DNA of 64,000 nt from Clostridiales bacterium UBA4698 (GCA_002404755.1 DHKI01000003.1:15042-79041), one strand, 5' to 3'. Shown: positions 24,933 through 34,059, numbered from the stretch's first letter. Program-made: numbers and translations. The notes: a model not told the origin generated them from the sequence alone.

Positions 24933-25754
24933 CTAATCATGTACTATTTTATCAAGTATGCTAAATATTATAAACATAACAACATTCACCAAAACAATCG
25001 TCGCACCAGTACTAATGTTATATGCATAAGATATGTATAAGCCAATTAAAAATGATACCACACTAACAATCGATGAACTTATTACAACCTTTTTGAAAGA
25101 CCTAAACAATCTCATTGATGTAAGTGCTGGGAAAATTATGATGCTACTTATAAGCATTGTTCCCATCATTCTCATTCCAACGACGATAACAACGGCCGTT
25201 AGAATAGCAATCAAATTTGTATACCATTTCACATTCAAGCCAACTGCTTTAGAAAATTCTTCGTCAAATGTAATTGCAAACAATTTTCTGTAATAGATAA
25301 CAAATAAAATTACAACAATAACACTAACCGCTACGCTTAAATAAACATCTGAAGCACTCATTGCAAGAATACTACCAAACATAAAATTGCATACATCCGT
25401 ATTCATACCTGTAGTTAAAGAAGTGACCGCCACACCTAATGCTAATGCTGTACTTGATATAAGAGCAATTGCACTGTCTGCCTTAATCTTGCTATCATCA
25501 CCTATTTTTAGTAGCACAACAGCTGCAATTATAACTCCTGGTATTGCGATGTATAAAGGTGTAGTAATGCCAAGTGCAGTAGCTATCGTCAATATGCCAA
25601 AGCCAACATGTGAAAGTCCATCACCAATCATTGCGTATCTTTTTAAAACCAAACTAACCCCTAAAAGAGCCGCACATAAGCTTACTAGAATTCCAACCAA
25701 TGCTGCTCTCTGTATAAAACCAAAACTTAACATCTCTGTAATAGTTGTAATCAT
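24933..25754 (-). CDS. Metal ABC transporter permease (ZnuB/MntB family)
   Basis: A 273-residue membrane protein with about eight hydrophobic helices, of the family-3 ABC permeases that import zinc, manganese or iron. Typical stretches are GVSLVLKRYAMIGDGLSHVGFG near residues 30-50 and GTMLISSIIIFPALTSMRLF near 195. It follows the ATPase gene directly (stop and start overlap region at 25755), so the two form a transporter. No substrate-binding lipoprotein lies next to them, so the metal cannot be told. Confidence 0.9.
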   Translation of the reverse strand: MITTITEMLSFGFIQRAALVGILVSLCAALLGVSLVLKRYAMIGDGLSHVGFGILTIATALGITTPLYIAIPGVIIAAVVLLKIGDDSKIKADSAIALISSTALALGVAVTSLTTGMNTDVCNFMFGSILAMSASDVYLSVAVSVIVVILFVIYYRKLFAITFDEEFSKAVGLNVKWYTNLIAILTAVVIVVGMRMMGTMLISSIIIFPALTSMRLFRSFKKVVISSSIVSVVSFLIGLYISYAYNISTGATIVLVNVVMFIIFSILDKIVHD

Positions 25755-26427
25755 CTAAGCAACACCTCCACCCTTGTAGCTTTTTGCATCACCTATATAT
25801 GTAACTTTTCCATCTTTAATTTCTATAACCCTACTACAATATTTTATTGCCCTCGAAATATCATGCGAAACCATTATAACTGTCAAACCTCTTTTTTTAT
25901 TTAGTCTTTCTAAGATTTCATATATTTGAGTAGAAATAGCAGGATCAAGGCCGTTTGTTGGCTCATCTAAAATGATAACTTTTTCTGTTGCACATATCGC
26001 TCTAGCTATTAAAACCCTTTGCTGTTGACCACCAGATAAATCTCTAAAGCACTTATTTTTTATATCAAACAAATCCAATTCTTTCATAACTTTGTTTGCC
26101 GTAGCTATATCTCTTTTGCTATACCAAATTTTATTTATATTATTAACAATTGTACCACTTAGAACAACCTCTTCAATTGATGCTGGAAAATTACTTTGTA
26201 TTTCAGTTTTTTGTGGTAAATATCCGGATTCTATCATTAACAATTATTTTTCCAGATTGTGGCTTGTATAAACCTAAAATGCACTTCATAAGTGTACTTT
26301 TGCCAGAGCCGTTCTCACCAAATACACAAACAAAATCTCCCTCTTCTATTTTAAAACTTACTCCATTCAAAGCATCTTTTTTCGCAGGATAACTAAAATG
26401 TACATCTTTTGCCTCAACCAAACTCAT
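25755..26427 (-). CDS. Metal ABC transporter ATP-binding protein, +1 shift at CGG
   Basis: The ATPase subunit partner of the permease. It has Walker A (GENGSGKST), the ABC signature (LSGGQQQR), Walker B (VIILDEPT) and the switch His (SHD), but these lie in two frames. The first frame runs from the ATG at 26427 (after AAGGAG) to DRIR, where the in-frame codon is CGG (26226-26224). Reading C-GGA there restores DRIGYLPQKTEIQ, the usual IGY-x-PQ motif at the Q-loop of this family, and a 223-residue product. The break is therefore one base at CGG. It is either a decoded shift or a lesion. Confidence 0.82.
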
Positions 26428-26510
26428 TCCATTTCATCTCCTTTTTAAGAACTACTATACATAATACAATAAATTTTGACTAAAATCAACATATATTTAC
26501 ATCTTCTATG

Positions 26511-26996
26511 CTAGCTTATTGGGTGCTTTATTGCCAATTTCAATACATCAAATATCCTTATCTTTAGTATAATATTAATATTGGTGTCAAATATCAATTT
26601 ATCATACTCCGGCAAAATCACGTACTTATAATTGCAAATCTTTTTAAAAGGCAACATTTTTAAAGACTCTAAAAAAGTAGATAGTATAGGAATCGAAAAT
26701 ACAGTCGGAAACAAAAAAAGTAGACCAATTTTTATATTTGCATCAAAAGATGCCAATTCAACACTTTTCATAATTTGTTTTATCTCGTTTGCACTGATTC
26801 TCTTTTTCTTCTTTCCGTTTGAATTATTACGTTTTTTTCTTTTTCCAACCACTCTGCCATTTTTCTTTATTTCTACCGGTCCCACTTTTAGTTTAAAAAA
26901 CGTATTCACTCCACAGCTCTCTATATTCACTTGGATTTTAATTTTAAAAATCAAAATACTAATAACAATAAAAATAATTATACATAAAATTTTCAT
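26511..26996 (-). CDS. Membrane protein, DUF2953-like
   Basis: A 161-residue protein with an N-terminal hydrophobic segment (about residues 3-18), then a basic low-complexity stretch (GKRKKRNNSNGKKKKR) and a second hydrophobic part. The layout resembles the DUF2953 (YtfI) family often paired with GerW/YtfJ, but the match is weak and gerW lies 4 kb away. The ATG at 26996 has only a poor ribosome site, and the frame is open further upstream, so the start is uncertain. Confidence 0.5.
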   Translation of the reverse strand: MKILCIIIFIVISILIFKIKIQVNIESCGVNTFFKLKVGPVEIKKNGRVVGKRKKRNNSNGKKKKRISANEIKQIMKSVELASFDANIKIGLLFLFPTVFSIPILSTFLESLKMLPFKKICNYKYVILPEYDKLIFDTNINIILKIRIFDVLKLAIKHPIS

Positions 26997-27087
26997 AAGA
27001 ATATTTTTCCAAATAATCGATTTATTATTCTTAGTTATTTTCTTTAAGAAATCGCTTCCTTGTGAATTTGAATTTTTTATACAATGT

Positions 27088-27129
27088 AAAACCTCAAACA
27101 GTGCTTTGTTGACACACCATTTGAGGTTT
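27088..27129 (-). terminator. Terminator of the 27136 gene
   Basis: AAACCTCAAA pairs with TTTGAGGTTT, with an inner GTGTC-type pairing. It lies just after the stop codon. Confidence 0.8.
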
Positions 27130-27135
27130 CTTCTA

Positions 27136-28431
27136 TTAATCCTTATTTACTTCTCCACTAACCATTTCTTCGCCACTTACACTTGCAATTGGTTCAATTC
27201 CTTCTCTTATTGTGATTGCTCTTTCATGTTTTAAAGCTCTATAAACTGCATCAATTTTATTATTTTTTGAAGTGATTACCGTTACATTCAAAATAAATTC
27301 ATTTTCTTCTTCGGCTCTATTTACACTTATCTTAATCAAAGTTCCTTTGTTATGATTAGAATCACCTGACTCTAATTTTATCCAATCTTTTTGTTCATTC
27401 ATTAGACCTTTGCAAACTTTTTCAAAATCATATTGACTTAAGTTTATTTCACCACTTGTATTATTCTCATTAATATCAAGTGCTATATACTCGCCTATGT
27501 CCTTTTCTGAAATTTTTGAAAGTGCTGATGAAATCAAAGATGAATATAATGAAATATCTTCATTTGCAGCCTCTTTCTCTCCATATATAACTTCCTTCTT
27601 CCACAAATCACTATCTATAGCATATTCTAATACATCTCTGCCTATTTGATAATTAATTTCATCTCTAGAATATGAATAGTTTGTTGCAGGAACATTTGCA
27701 ACTTCATACTGAATAGTATTTAATTCAGGAACTAATGCAAATAATGCAATCGTGTTATTTTTTAAATCATCTCTGTCATCTATTGAAGTATTTGCATATT
27801 TTACGGACAAAGTTTTCGTATCTGAATCAATTACAATGCCAGAAATATTTCTTGAATATGCTAATTGATTTAGAATTTCTTTTACTTTTACTAAATCTGA
27901 AACCTTAGTATTTCTATACTTTAGCATTTCATCAACATCGTATATATTCTCATCTGTAACAACAAGTTTAAAGCCATATTCAGCTGAGCCCTTAGCATAG
28001 AAATCTAATTTTATTAAGCATATATACGTTCCTTCTAATTCTGGAGAATATATTGTAAAGTAATTTCCCGCCTCATCAAATTTAGAAGTAACATCAAAAG
28101 TTTCCCCATTAAGAGTGCTAGCATACTTTACTTCTTGTATTGTAAATTTTTCTGTTGTAGATACTGTTATTACCTCATTTGTTTTAGAAACTAATGTATT
28201 ATTAGTATTGTACTCAAAGTCTTTCAAATCAATTGCATCAATAGAAGTTATATTGCCAAAAACTTTCCAAGAATATCCGCCAAGTACTGATGTTATACTT
28301 TTTTTATCCGCATTTTGCACAGTAAGCTCTGGTGGAAGTTTTTTTGAATTAGAAACTAAAAATGCCAAAAATACTGCTACCAATATAACTAATGTTATTG
28401 CTACTATAAAAATCTTTTCTTTTTTATCCAT
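27136..28431 (-). CDS. Membrane-anchored protein with DUF4825-like domain
   Basis: A 431-residue protein with one N-terminal membrane segment (about residues 8-27) and a large outer part. Its middle (about 205-245, DDLKNNTIALFALVPELNTI) resembles DUF4825, a domain also attached to BlaR1-like sensors; the function is unknown. The C-terminus carries the SGE tag (SVSGEEMVSGE) that recurs in other exported proteins here. The ATG at 28431 follows AAAGGAGG. It lies 12 bases after another envelope gene, so both are probably one operon with trmB. Confidence 0.65.
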   Translation of the reverse strand: MDKKEKIFIVAITLVILVAVFLAFLVSNSKKLPPELTVQNADKKSITSVLGGYSWKVFGNITSIDAIDLKDFEYNTNNTLVSKTNEVITVSTTEKFTIQEVKYASTLNGETFDVTSKFDEAGNYFTIYSPELEGTYICLIKLDFYAKGSAEYGFKLVVTDENIYDVDEMLKYRNTKVSDLVKVKEILNQLAYSRNISGIVIDSDTKTLSVKYANTSIDDRDDLKNNTIALFALVPELNTIQYEVANVPATNYSYSRDEINYQIGRDVLEYAIDSDLWKKEVIYGEKEAANEDISLYSSLISSALSKISEKDIGEYIALDINENNTSGEINLSQYDFEKVCKGLMNEQKDWIKLESGDSNHNKGTLIKISVNRAEEENEFILNVTVITSKNNKIDAVYRALKHERAITIREGIEPIASVSGEEMVSGEVNKD

Positions 28432-28443
28432 ATGAATCCTCCT

Positions 28444-29628
28444 TTAAATATTTTTGTTCAATCTTTCTAACTCTGTTCCATCTTTCTTTAACCTATAAAT
28501 CATATATTCTTCAACACTTGACATTCCGTCAATTAAGTTAAAATCGATATAAATATAATTATCTTTTTCTCTTATATTAACATCTTGAGCATTTTCTCTA
28601 TACACTTCGCAAATATCACAAATTAATAAATTATTCCTATATAGTTTTAATGCTGTTTCTTCTTTTCGTAAAGCATATATAATCGGCATATCACTTTCTT
28701 TCACAGATTCAATCTTTGCAGATTTTTCGCTATACTTTTTCAGTTCACTTTCGCCATAATAACTAAAATATATATTTGAACTGTCTGCATATTTTATTTC
28801 ATAAACAGCTCCTGTCAAATCTATTAATTCTGTTTCTGAGCCATCTTTTTCTATCTTTTCAATGCTATATTTAAAACCAACATCCGGCAACCTTCTCTCT
28901 ATCAAAACATATAATCCCTTGTCCGTGACAGCACTATCAATCACCTGCAGTTCACTTTCATTCGTCATATAAATTCTGTCTAGCACATTTGCATATTGCT
29001 TTTCTTTGTTCACTTTAAAAATAGAAATACTGCCATCACTATTTGAAGAAGAAAAATATAAATTGACATTATCTTCAATCATAAAGCTTGAATTTCCACT
29101 CACTAATGATGTAGGATTTTTAACAGTTAATGTTTCTCCGTAGTATTCTGCTTTACATATTTTATTTTGATATGAATATATTATATTTCCATCTTGAATA
29201 CTATACAATTTACCAACACAGAATTTTTTAATATAACTAGTATCGTCAATATTCATATACAAAGTTTGATCAAAAACAGTGAAAAACAAATTATTATTAA
29301 AAACATATAATCTATTTTCAATGTCGTATTGCGAAGTCTTATACAAAACTTCAACCTTACTTTCACCTGCCAACTTAATTCTGCATATCTTGTTTTCACT
29401 TTCGCCATTATATCCGACTTCATTATCAACATAATATATATAATCATCATATATTAACGAATTGCTACCATTCCACATAACTTTCGACTTGTTCTCTTTA
29501 GTCAAATCAATAATATTACTATTTGGATTTTGTATAACATTTCCGTTGTTTTTAGAACTAAATGCTATCAGTCCTATTAAAAGTGCTAAAATTATAATAA
29601 ACAAAAAAATTAATCCATTTTTTTTCAT
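28444..29628 (-). CDS. Membrane-anchored beta-propeller (DUF5050-like) protein
   Basis: A 394-residue protein with an N-terminal membrane anchor (about residues 5-24). The outer part is built of repeated units with the YDDYIYYVDN, YVFNNNLFFTV and IYFSYYGE type strands, as in DUF5050/beta-propeller proteins of clostridia. It has no catalytic motif. The ATG at 29628 follows GTGGAGG. It sits between trmB and the DUF4825-like gene with short gaps. Confidence 0.7.
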   Translation of the reverse strand: MKKNGLIFLFIIILALLIGLIAFSSKNNGNVIQNPNSNIIDLTKENKSKVMWNGSNSLIYDDYIYYVDNEVGYNGESENKICRIKLAGESKVEVLYKTSQYDIENRLYVFNNNLFFTVFDQTLYMNIDDTSYIKKFCVGKLYSIQDGNIIYSYQNKICKAEYYGETLTVKNPTSLVSGNSSFMIEDNVNLYFSSSNSDGSISIFKVNKEKQYANVLDRIYMTNESELQVIDSAVTDKGLYVLIERRLPDVGFKYSIEKIEKDGSETELIDLTGAVYEIKYADSSNIYFSYYGESELKKYSEKSAKIESVKESDMPIIYALRKEETALKLYRNNLLICDICEVYRENAQDVNIREKDNYIYIDFNLIDGMSSVEEYMIYRLKKDGTELERLNKNI

Positions 29629-29649
29629 TAATTACCTCCACTTTTATCT

Positions 29650-30288
29650 TTAGTCTTTGTATGCTTCCAATCTATTTATTTTTATTCCAGCATTCGAAAA
29701 CTTTTCCTCATACTCAGTCATTATGTTATCACTAACATTTTCTGCGTGCAAATCTCTTGTTACATTTCTCAATTCATAGCCATTCTCAACAAGTGATACC
29801 ATAGAAAAATCAAACAAATCATTATTATCTGTTTTTTGAAATATTTGTTTTTGTCCTTTAAATATTTTATCATATTTTTCCAAAAAAATCTTGCTTGTTA
29901 ATCTTCTTTTTTCATGTTTTGCCTTTGGCCAAGGATCAGAAAAATTAAGATATATACATGAGATTTCGTTTTCGAAAATCTCATCAATCTTCATAGCATC
30001 AATTAGCACAAGTTTTAAATTTTTTAAAGGCTTTTCTTCTTGTTTTAATTTTTCTACTGCCTTAACCATAACACTATCATACATTTCTATCCCAATATAA
30101 TTTATATCTTTATGCGTTTTTGCCATACCAATAACAAAGTTTCCTTTACCCATACCAATTTCTATATGAATAGGATTGTTATTTTTAAAAAACTCATTCC
30201 ATTTTCCTTTGTATTCGCTTGGAGTGTTCACGTAATATTCAGAAGCTTCAACTCTTTCTTTTGCATCCTTTACTTTTTTTAATCTCAT
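29650..30288 (-). CDS. trmB: tRNA (guanine-46-N7)-methyltransferase
   Basis: TrmB makes m7G46 in tRNA variable loops with SAM. The 212-residue product has the SAM site EIGMGKGNFVIGMAK, the catalytic NFSDPWPKAKHEKRRL motif and the TEYEEKF end typical of the family. The ATG at 30288 follows AGAGGAG. It is the first gene of the minus-strand group and faces a plus-strand gene across a shared promoter region. Confidence 0.96.
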   Translation of the reverse strand: MRLKKVKDAKERVEASEYYVNTPSEYKGKWNEFFKNNNPIHIEIGMGKGNFVIGMAKTHKDINYIGIEMYDSVMVKAVEKLKQEEKPLKNLKLVLIDAMKIDEIFENEISCIYLNFSDPWPKAKHEKRRLTSKIFLEKYDKIFKGQKQIFQKTDNNDLFDFSMVSLVENGYELRNVTRDLHAENVSDNIMTEYEEKFSNAGIKINRLEAYKD

Positions 30289-30378
30289 TCTTTTCTCCTC
30301 TTAAATCTTAATACTATTGTAAAACCTAATATCTAACATTTTTATTTTCGATTAAGTATCCCATTTTTTCTATTTCAC

Positions 30379-30407
30379 TAGACATTAAGACATTATTATT
30401 GTATAAT
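30379..30407 (+). promoter_or_regulatory. Promoter of the SGE-repeat protein gene
   Basis: TAGACA and TATAAT lie 17 bases apart, about 60 bases before the start codon. Confidence 0.7.
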
Positions 30408-30463
30408 GTCCTAGGTGATTAATCAATATAATTATCAAATTTTATAAGGAGGATGATTTTAAG

Positions 30464-30907
30464 ATGGCAAAGAAAATAGCTTTATTAGTATCTTTAGTCA
30501 TGATCTTTTCTTTATCATTAGTTTTTGCAGAAACAGATGGAAGTACGCTTTTAATTTCACCTGCTCCAATAACTACAGAGAGTGGAGAAACTATAGATAC
30601 AGCTGAAAAATCTGGCGAAGAATTAGTTTCAGGAGAAACTTCAGGTGAGGTTTCAGGAGAAATATCTAACGAGACTTCTGGAGAAACTTCAGGCGAAGTT
30701 TCTGGCGAAGTATCAGGAGAAGTTTCTGGTGAAGAAAAAACTCCAGAAGATACAAAAATACCTACAACAACAGATGATAATACTACATCAAAAGATGATA
30801 ACACAACAACACCATCTACACAAAAAACTAGCACAGTTGGTGCAGTAATTGCTATAGTAATCGTTGTTGCTGTTGTTGCAATAGTTGCTGTTCTTCAAAA
30901 GAAATAA
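30464..30907 (+). CDS. Exported SGE-repeat, Thr-rich protein
   Basis: A 147-residue protein with a signal peptide (cleavage near residue 23), a middle made of short repeats of the form (V/T/I)SGE (about residues 48-90, roughly nine copies), a Thr/Asp-rich linker (about 95-122) and a C-terminal membrane helix (about 126-144) ending QKK. It looks like a surface stalk with no folded domain. The ATG at 30464 follows AAGGAGG. It has its own promoter and terminator. The repeats would suit glycosylation or a spacer role, but this is not shown. Confidence 0.75.
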   Translation: MAKKIALLVSLVMIFSLSLVFAETDGSTLLISPAPITTESGETIDTAEKSGEELVSGETSGEVSGEISNETSGETSGEVSGEVSGEVSGEEKTPEDTKIPTTTDDNTTSKDDNTTTPSTQKTSTVGAVIAIVIVVAVVAIVAVLQKK

Positions 30908-30924
30908 AACATAGTTTAATTTTA

Positions 30925-30960
30925 CCTTCAGCTACGTAAATGGCTGAAGGCTTTTTATTT
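30925..30960 (+). terminator. Terminator of the SGE-repeat gene
   Basis: CCTTCAGC pairs with GCTGAAGG, followed by CTTTTTATTT on the plus strand. Confidence 0.88.
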
Positions 30961-30980
30961 AAAAATCAAAATAAAATCAT

Positions 30981-31043
30981 ATAAAAATAGCCATTCACAT
31001 TCTGTTCGATTTTAAGAACAGTTTTAGTAAATGGTTATTTTTA
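30981..31043 (-). terminator. gerW terminator
   Basis: ATAAAAATAGCCATT pairs with AATGGTTATTTTTAT, with an inner CTGTTC/GAACAG stem, downstream of gerW. Confidence 0.8.
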
Positions 31044-31058
31044 TTCTAAAACATATTA

Positions 31059-31568
31059 CTATTCATTTTCGTTTTCATTCTCTTCATCATCATCTTCACA
31101 ACCGCATGAACATTCTTCATGAGTGTTACCATCTTCATCTTCATAAAACTCATACGTATACGTTCTGTCTTTATCAAATAATTGTGTTATTTTATCTATA
31201 ACATCAGGCACATAATCCAATAATTTATCAATTGCATTGCAATGATCAACAGGTATCATTTTTGTTGAACCTTCTGTTATTACTAAGAAACCAATTGGTT
31301 CAATATGCACACCAGCTCCACTACCTCCACCAAAAGGAAGTGCATGCTTTGTTTCTTCTTCTGAACCGCTTCGTTTTGTTTCTTCTAATGTACTCATATT
31401 AAATTCACTGCCACCTGCTGCAAAACCAAATGAAACTTTTGATATCGGTATTATAACAGTACCGTTTGCGGTTTCGATAGAATCTCCTATAATAGTATTT
31501 ACATCTATCATATCCCTCAAATTGTTCATAGCAGTATTCATAAGACCTTCAATAGGATGCTCGCTCAT
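31059..31568 (-). CDS. gerW: Spore germination protein GerW (YtfJ family)
   Basis: GerW/YtfJ is a forespore protein needed for proper spore germination in Bacillus. The 169-residue product shows the family core: MNNLRDMIDVNTIIGDSI, TVIIPISKVSFGFAAGGSEF and FGGGSGAGVHIEPIGFLV. The C-terminal tail is acidic with a Cys pair (ECSCGCEDD), beyond the usual end. The ATG at 31568 follows AAGGAGG, and a sigma-G-type promoter lies just upstream. Confidence 0.93.
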   Translation of the reverse strand: MSEHPIEGLMNTAMNNLRDMIDVNTIIGDSIETANGTVIIPISKVSFGFAAGGSEFNMSTLEETKRSGSEEETKHALPFGGGSGAGVHIEPIGFLVITEGSTKMIPVDHCNAIDKLLDYVPDVIDKITQLFDKDRTYTYEFYEDEDGNTHEECSCGCEDDDEENENENE

Positions 31569-31602
31569 ATTATTTTTACCTCCTTAATTTATGCTTTAAA
31601 AA

Positions 31603-31633
31603 TAATATGAGCTTTTTTATATAAAAATATTCT
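31603..31633 (-). promoter_or_regulatory. Sigma-G-type promoter of gerW
   Basis: GAATA, 18 bases, then CATATTA fits the forespore sigma-G consensus (GHATR-N18-CATXHTA) and agrees with forespore expression of ytfJ in Bacillus. Confidence 0.6.
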
Positions 31634-31640
31634 ATTTATT

Positions 31641-32399
31641 TTAATTATTTACTATCTCAACACTGATAGCATCTACTCCAGCAGGATAAGTTTCTCTTAC
31701 CTCTCCATTGTATATTACTTTTACCTTTTGCCCAATCATATTAAGTCTTGAGCCTTCATCAACTATATCTTTAATCGAAAAACTAATCATATCTGATGAT
31801 TTAAATATTTCTTGATTTTCCATTGGTCTAACAAGCATAGTATTTTCTTTTATTCCAACAACACTTCCTATAAAGAATGGTTTAACTTCCTCTTTATCAC
31901 CTGATTTTTCTAAGTCTCCACTTTGAGTTGGTTGCTCAATGTTGTTATTTTTTTCTCCACTTGCTATTACATTATCTCCACTCTTAACTTCATGCTCGCC
32001 ACTGCTTATGACAGTATCACCACTTACTTGATTTTTATCTCCGCTTTCCTTCTCAACGTCTCCACTATTTATCTTATTATCACCATTATTTTGATTTTTA
32101 TCATCTTTTGGAATTAGATTTTCATCATATTTCTTGTATTCCTCACTAAAATCCTCTGGTTTAGTAAATAAGGTACCAACTTTTGTTTCATCATATCCAT
32201 TTAACATATGAAAATCTATTATCTTATAACCAAAACCTGTATATATGACCGTACCACCATCATTTAAAGTTGCCGACATTTTTGCAAATATAGGCTCCTT
32301 TTCACTTTTTATAGAGCTACAATCCACTAAAATCATTACACCACTAATTATTGCAAGTGCAACTATAATTGCTATTACCAATTTAATTATTTTTTTCAT
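31641..32399 (-). CDS. Membrane-anchored protein with SGD/SGE repeats
   Basis: A 252-residue protein with an N-terminal membrane helix (about residues 5-26), a domain of about 80 residues, a repeat region of spaced SGD and SGE triplets (about residues 115-170) and a C-terminal beta-rich domain (about 172-250). No family recognised. The ATG at 32399 has no ribosome site at normal distance; AAAGGAGT lies about 33 bases upstream, separated by a 22-base hairpin that would bring the two together. Confidence 0.65.
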   Translation of the reverse strand: MKKIIKLVIAIIVALAIISGVMILVDCSSIKSEKEPIFAKMSATLNDGGTVIYTGFGYKIIDFHMLNGYDETKVGTLFTKPEDFSEEYKKYDENLIPKDDKNQNNGDNKINSGDVEKESGDKNQVSGDTVISSGEHEVKSGDNVIASGEKNNNIEQPTQSGDLEKSGDKEEVKPFFIGSVVGIKENTMLVRPMENQEIFKSSDMISFSIKDIVDEGSRLNMIGQKVKVIYNGEVRETYPAGVDAISVEIVNN

Positions 32400-32409
32400 A
32401 TCATTATTA

Positions 32410-32431
32410 CATAAACTATATAAAGTTTATG
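32410..32431 (-). promoter_or_regulatory. Hairpin between ribosome site and start codon
   Basis: CATAAAC pairs with GTTTATG between AAAGGAGT and the ATG at 32399. Folding would shorten the effective spacing to about 10 bases. Confidence 0.45.
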
Positions 32432-32440
32432 AACTCCTTT

Positions 32441-33310
32441 CTAATAATTTTTAAATTCTCTTAAAATTAATTCTTTTTGAGCCATAGTTTCGTTATAGCC
32501 TAAATCAATAACATGATTCACATCTTTTATGTCCAATAACCCTGTATCTGGAATTGAAAGTTCTAGCAATAAATTTAAATATTCTTTTGCAACTGACATA
32601 TTCAAAATAGAAAATATATCTGCAGTCCTTAATGCAACACTTAATATATCATCCTCAGGTTCATATGGATTTAATTCAAAACAGACACCAAGTACTTTTT
32701 CTGCTCCCATTTTTTTCAAAACTTTTGTTGGCAAATTATTTACTGTTCCGCCATCAATCAAATTATACTTTTCAAAGTCACAAGGTGTAAGTACACCTGG
32801 AAATGACATGCTTGCTCTAATCGCTTTTGAAATCTCAGCACCAATTATATAATCGGTTCTTTCTGTATTTTTGATATTAAAATCATCAGATAAAAATATC
32901 ACTTCCTTTGTACTTATTGTATCACACGAAACAATTGCAAGTTTTTTATCTAGGCCTTTCATATTAGTTTTTGTAATTTTTTCATCTAGTAGCATGTTTT
33001 GCATTGCATTTTCTATTTTGCTTCCATCTATCAACGATTTTAATTTTAATTCATTTTTAGCAATTGATTTGATGGCTGAACCAAACACATTTCTAACATT
33101 AATTTTAGCTATCTCTTTATATCTGCTAGAAATTATTTTAAGCATATCATTAGGTTTTATTCCTAATGCATAAAAAGCTGCAATCACACTCCCAGAACTA
33201 GTTCCAGAGACATAATCAAATTCAATTCCAAGTTCTTCTAATGCTTTTAATGCACCTATATGTGCAAAAATTTTCAAGCCTCCACCACTAAAAGCTATTC
33301 CGTTTTTCAA
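32441..33310 (-). CDS. Patatin-like phospholipase
   Basis: A 289-residue lipid acyl hydrolase of the patatin family. It has the oxyanion motif SGGGLKIFAHIG (residues about 8-19), the nucleophile elbow GTSSGS (Ser at about 39) and the catalytic Asp in LIDGGT. The start is TTG at 33310 after AGGGGTG, and it overlaps the scpA stop by two bases (TTGA), so it is translationally coupled. The substrate is unknown, probably membrane phospholipid. Confidence 0.88.
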   Translation of the reverse strand: MKNGIAFSGGGLKIFAHIGALKALEELGIEFDYVSGTSSGSVIAAFYALGIKPNDMLKIISSRYKEIAKINVRNVFGSAIKSIAKNELKLKSLIDGSKIENAMQNMLLDEKITKTNMKGLDKKLAIVSCDTISTKEVIFLSDDFNIKNTERTDYIIGAEISKAIRASMSFPGVLTPCDFEKYNLIDGGTVNNLPTKVLKKMGAEKVLGVCFELNPYEPEDDILSVALRTADIFSILNMSVAKEYLNLLLELSIPDTGLLDIKDVNHVIDLGYNETMAQKELILREFKNY

Positions 33311-34044
33311 GATTCTTCACCCCTATTTTTCTTTATTTTTATAACATTTATATCTCCGAATAAAGAGTCTTGCGTAATTTTTATTCTACTCATTTTTGAT
33401 AATTCTAAAAGGCTTAAAAAAGCTGTAACAACTTCTGCCTTTGGCTTCTTCTTTACATTAAAAAGCTTATTAAATACAAAGCTTGGCTTTTTCCATAATT
33501 CTTTTAATATCTCTCTTATCTTATTCTTTATCGTGTACTTTTCGCTTGTAGCAAGTCTATTTATATTATCTGCTCTTAAATTCCTTTTAGCCTCTTCCTT
33601 CGTTACAAAATCATTATATATGCTTGGAATTAAATTACTATCAAAACTGCCCTCCAATTTACCTTTTGGCAACTCTATTTTATCAGGCAATTTATAAAAT
33701 TTGCCTCCATATACTTCAATACGTTCCTTTAATGTTTTTGTATACTCTTTATATTTTTTATATTCTATAAGCATTTGTACCAAATCAATTTCTTCCTCAT
33801 CATCTTCAACAACCGTTGGAAGAAGTGATTTTGATTTTAAATATATTAATCTTGAAGCCATCACTATAAATTCACTTGTAACATCCAAATTCATTTGATG
33901 CATCTCATTTAGATACTCTAAATATTGATCTGTTATTTCACAAATCTTTATATCACATATATCCATTTTGTTCTTGTCAATCAAATGGCAAAGTAAATCT
34001 AGTGGGCCCTCAAAGTTCTCCATCTTTATCGTGTATTGTTCCAT
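33307..34044 (-). CDS. scpA: Segregation and condensation protein A
   Basis: ScpA is the kleisin subunit of the SMC condensin that organises and separates chromosomes. The 245-residue product begins with the family motif MENFEGPLDLLCHLI and has DEEEEIDLVQMLIEYKKYK in the middle and a winged-helix end. The ATG at 34044 lies after GGGGG. Its usual partner scpB is not adjacent; a patatin gene follows instead. Confidence 0.94.
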   Translation of the reverse strand: MEQYTIKMENFEGPLDLLCHLIDKNKMDICDIKICEITDQYLEYLNEMHQMNLDVTSEFIVMASRLIYLKSKSLLPTVVEDDEEEIDLVQMLIEYKKYKEYTKTLKERIEVYGGKFYKLPDKIELPKGKLEGSFDSNLIPSIYNDFVTKEEAKRNLRADNINRLATSEKYTIKNKIREILKELWKKPSFVFNKLFNVKKKPKAEVVTAFLSLLELSKMSRIKITQDSLFGDINVIKIKKNRGEES

Positions 34045-34059
34045 TTTTCCCCCGTAGCA

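Noticed and set aside
26997..27087. N-terminal extension of the 26511 gene
   Set aside because: The frame is open upstream, but no start codon fits a ribosome site and it runs into the terminator of the next gene.
30442..30834. 130-codon open frame opposite the SGE-repeat gene
   Set aside because: It is a shadow of the repeats on the other strand; the plus-strand gene has signal peptide, ribosome site, promoter and terminator.
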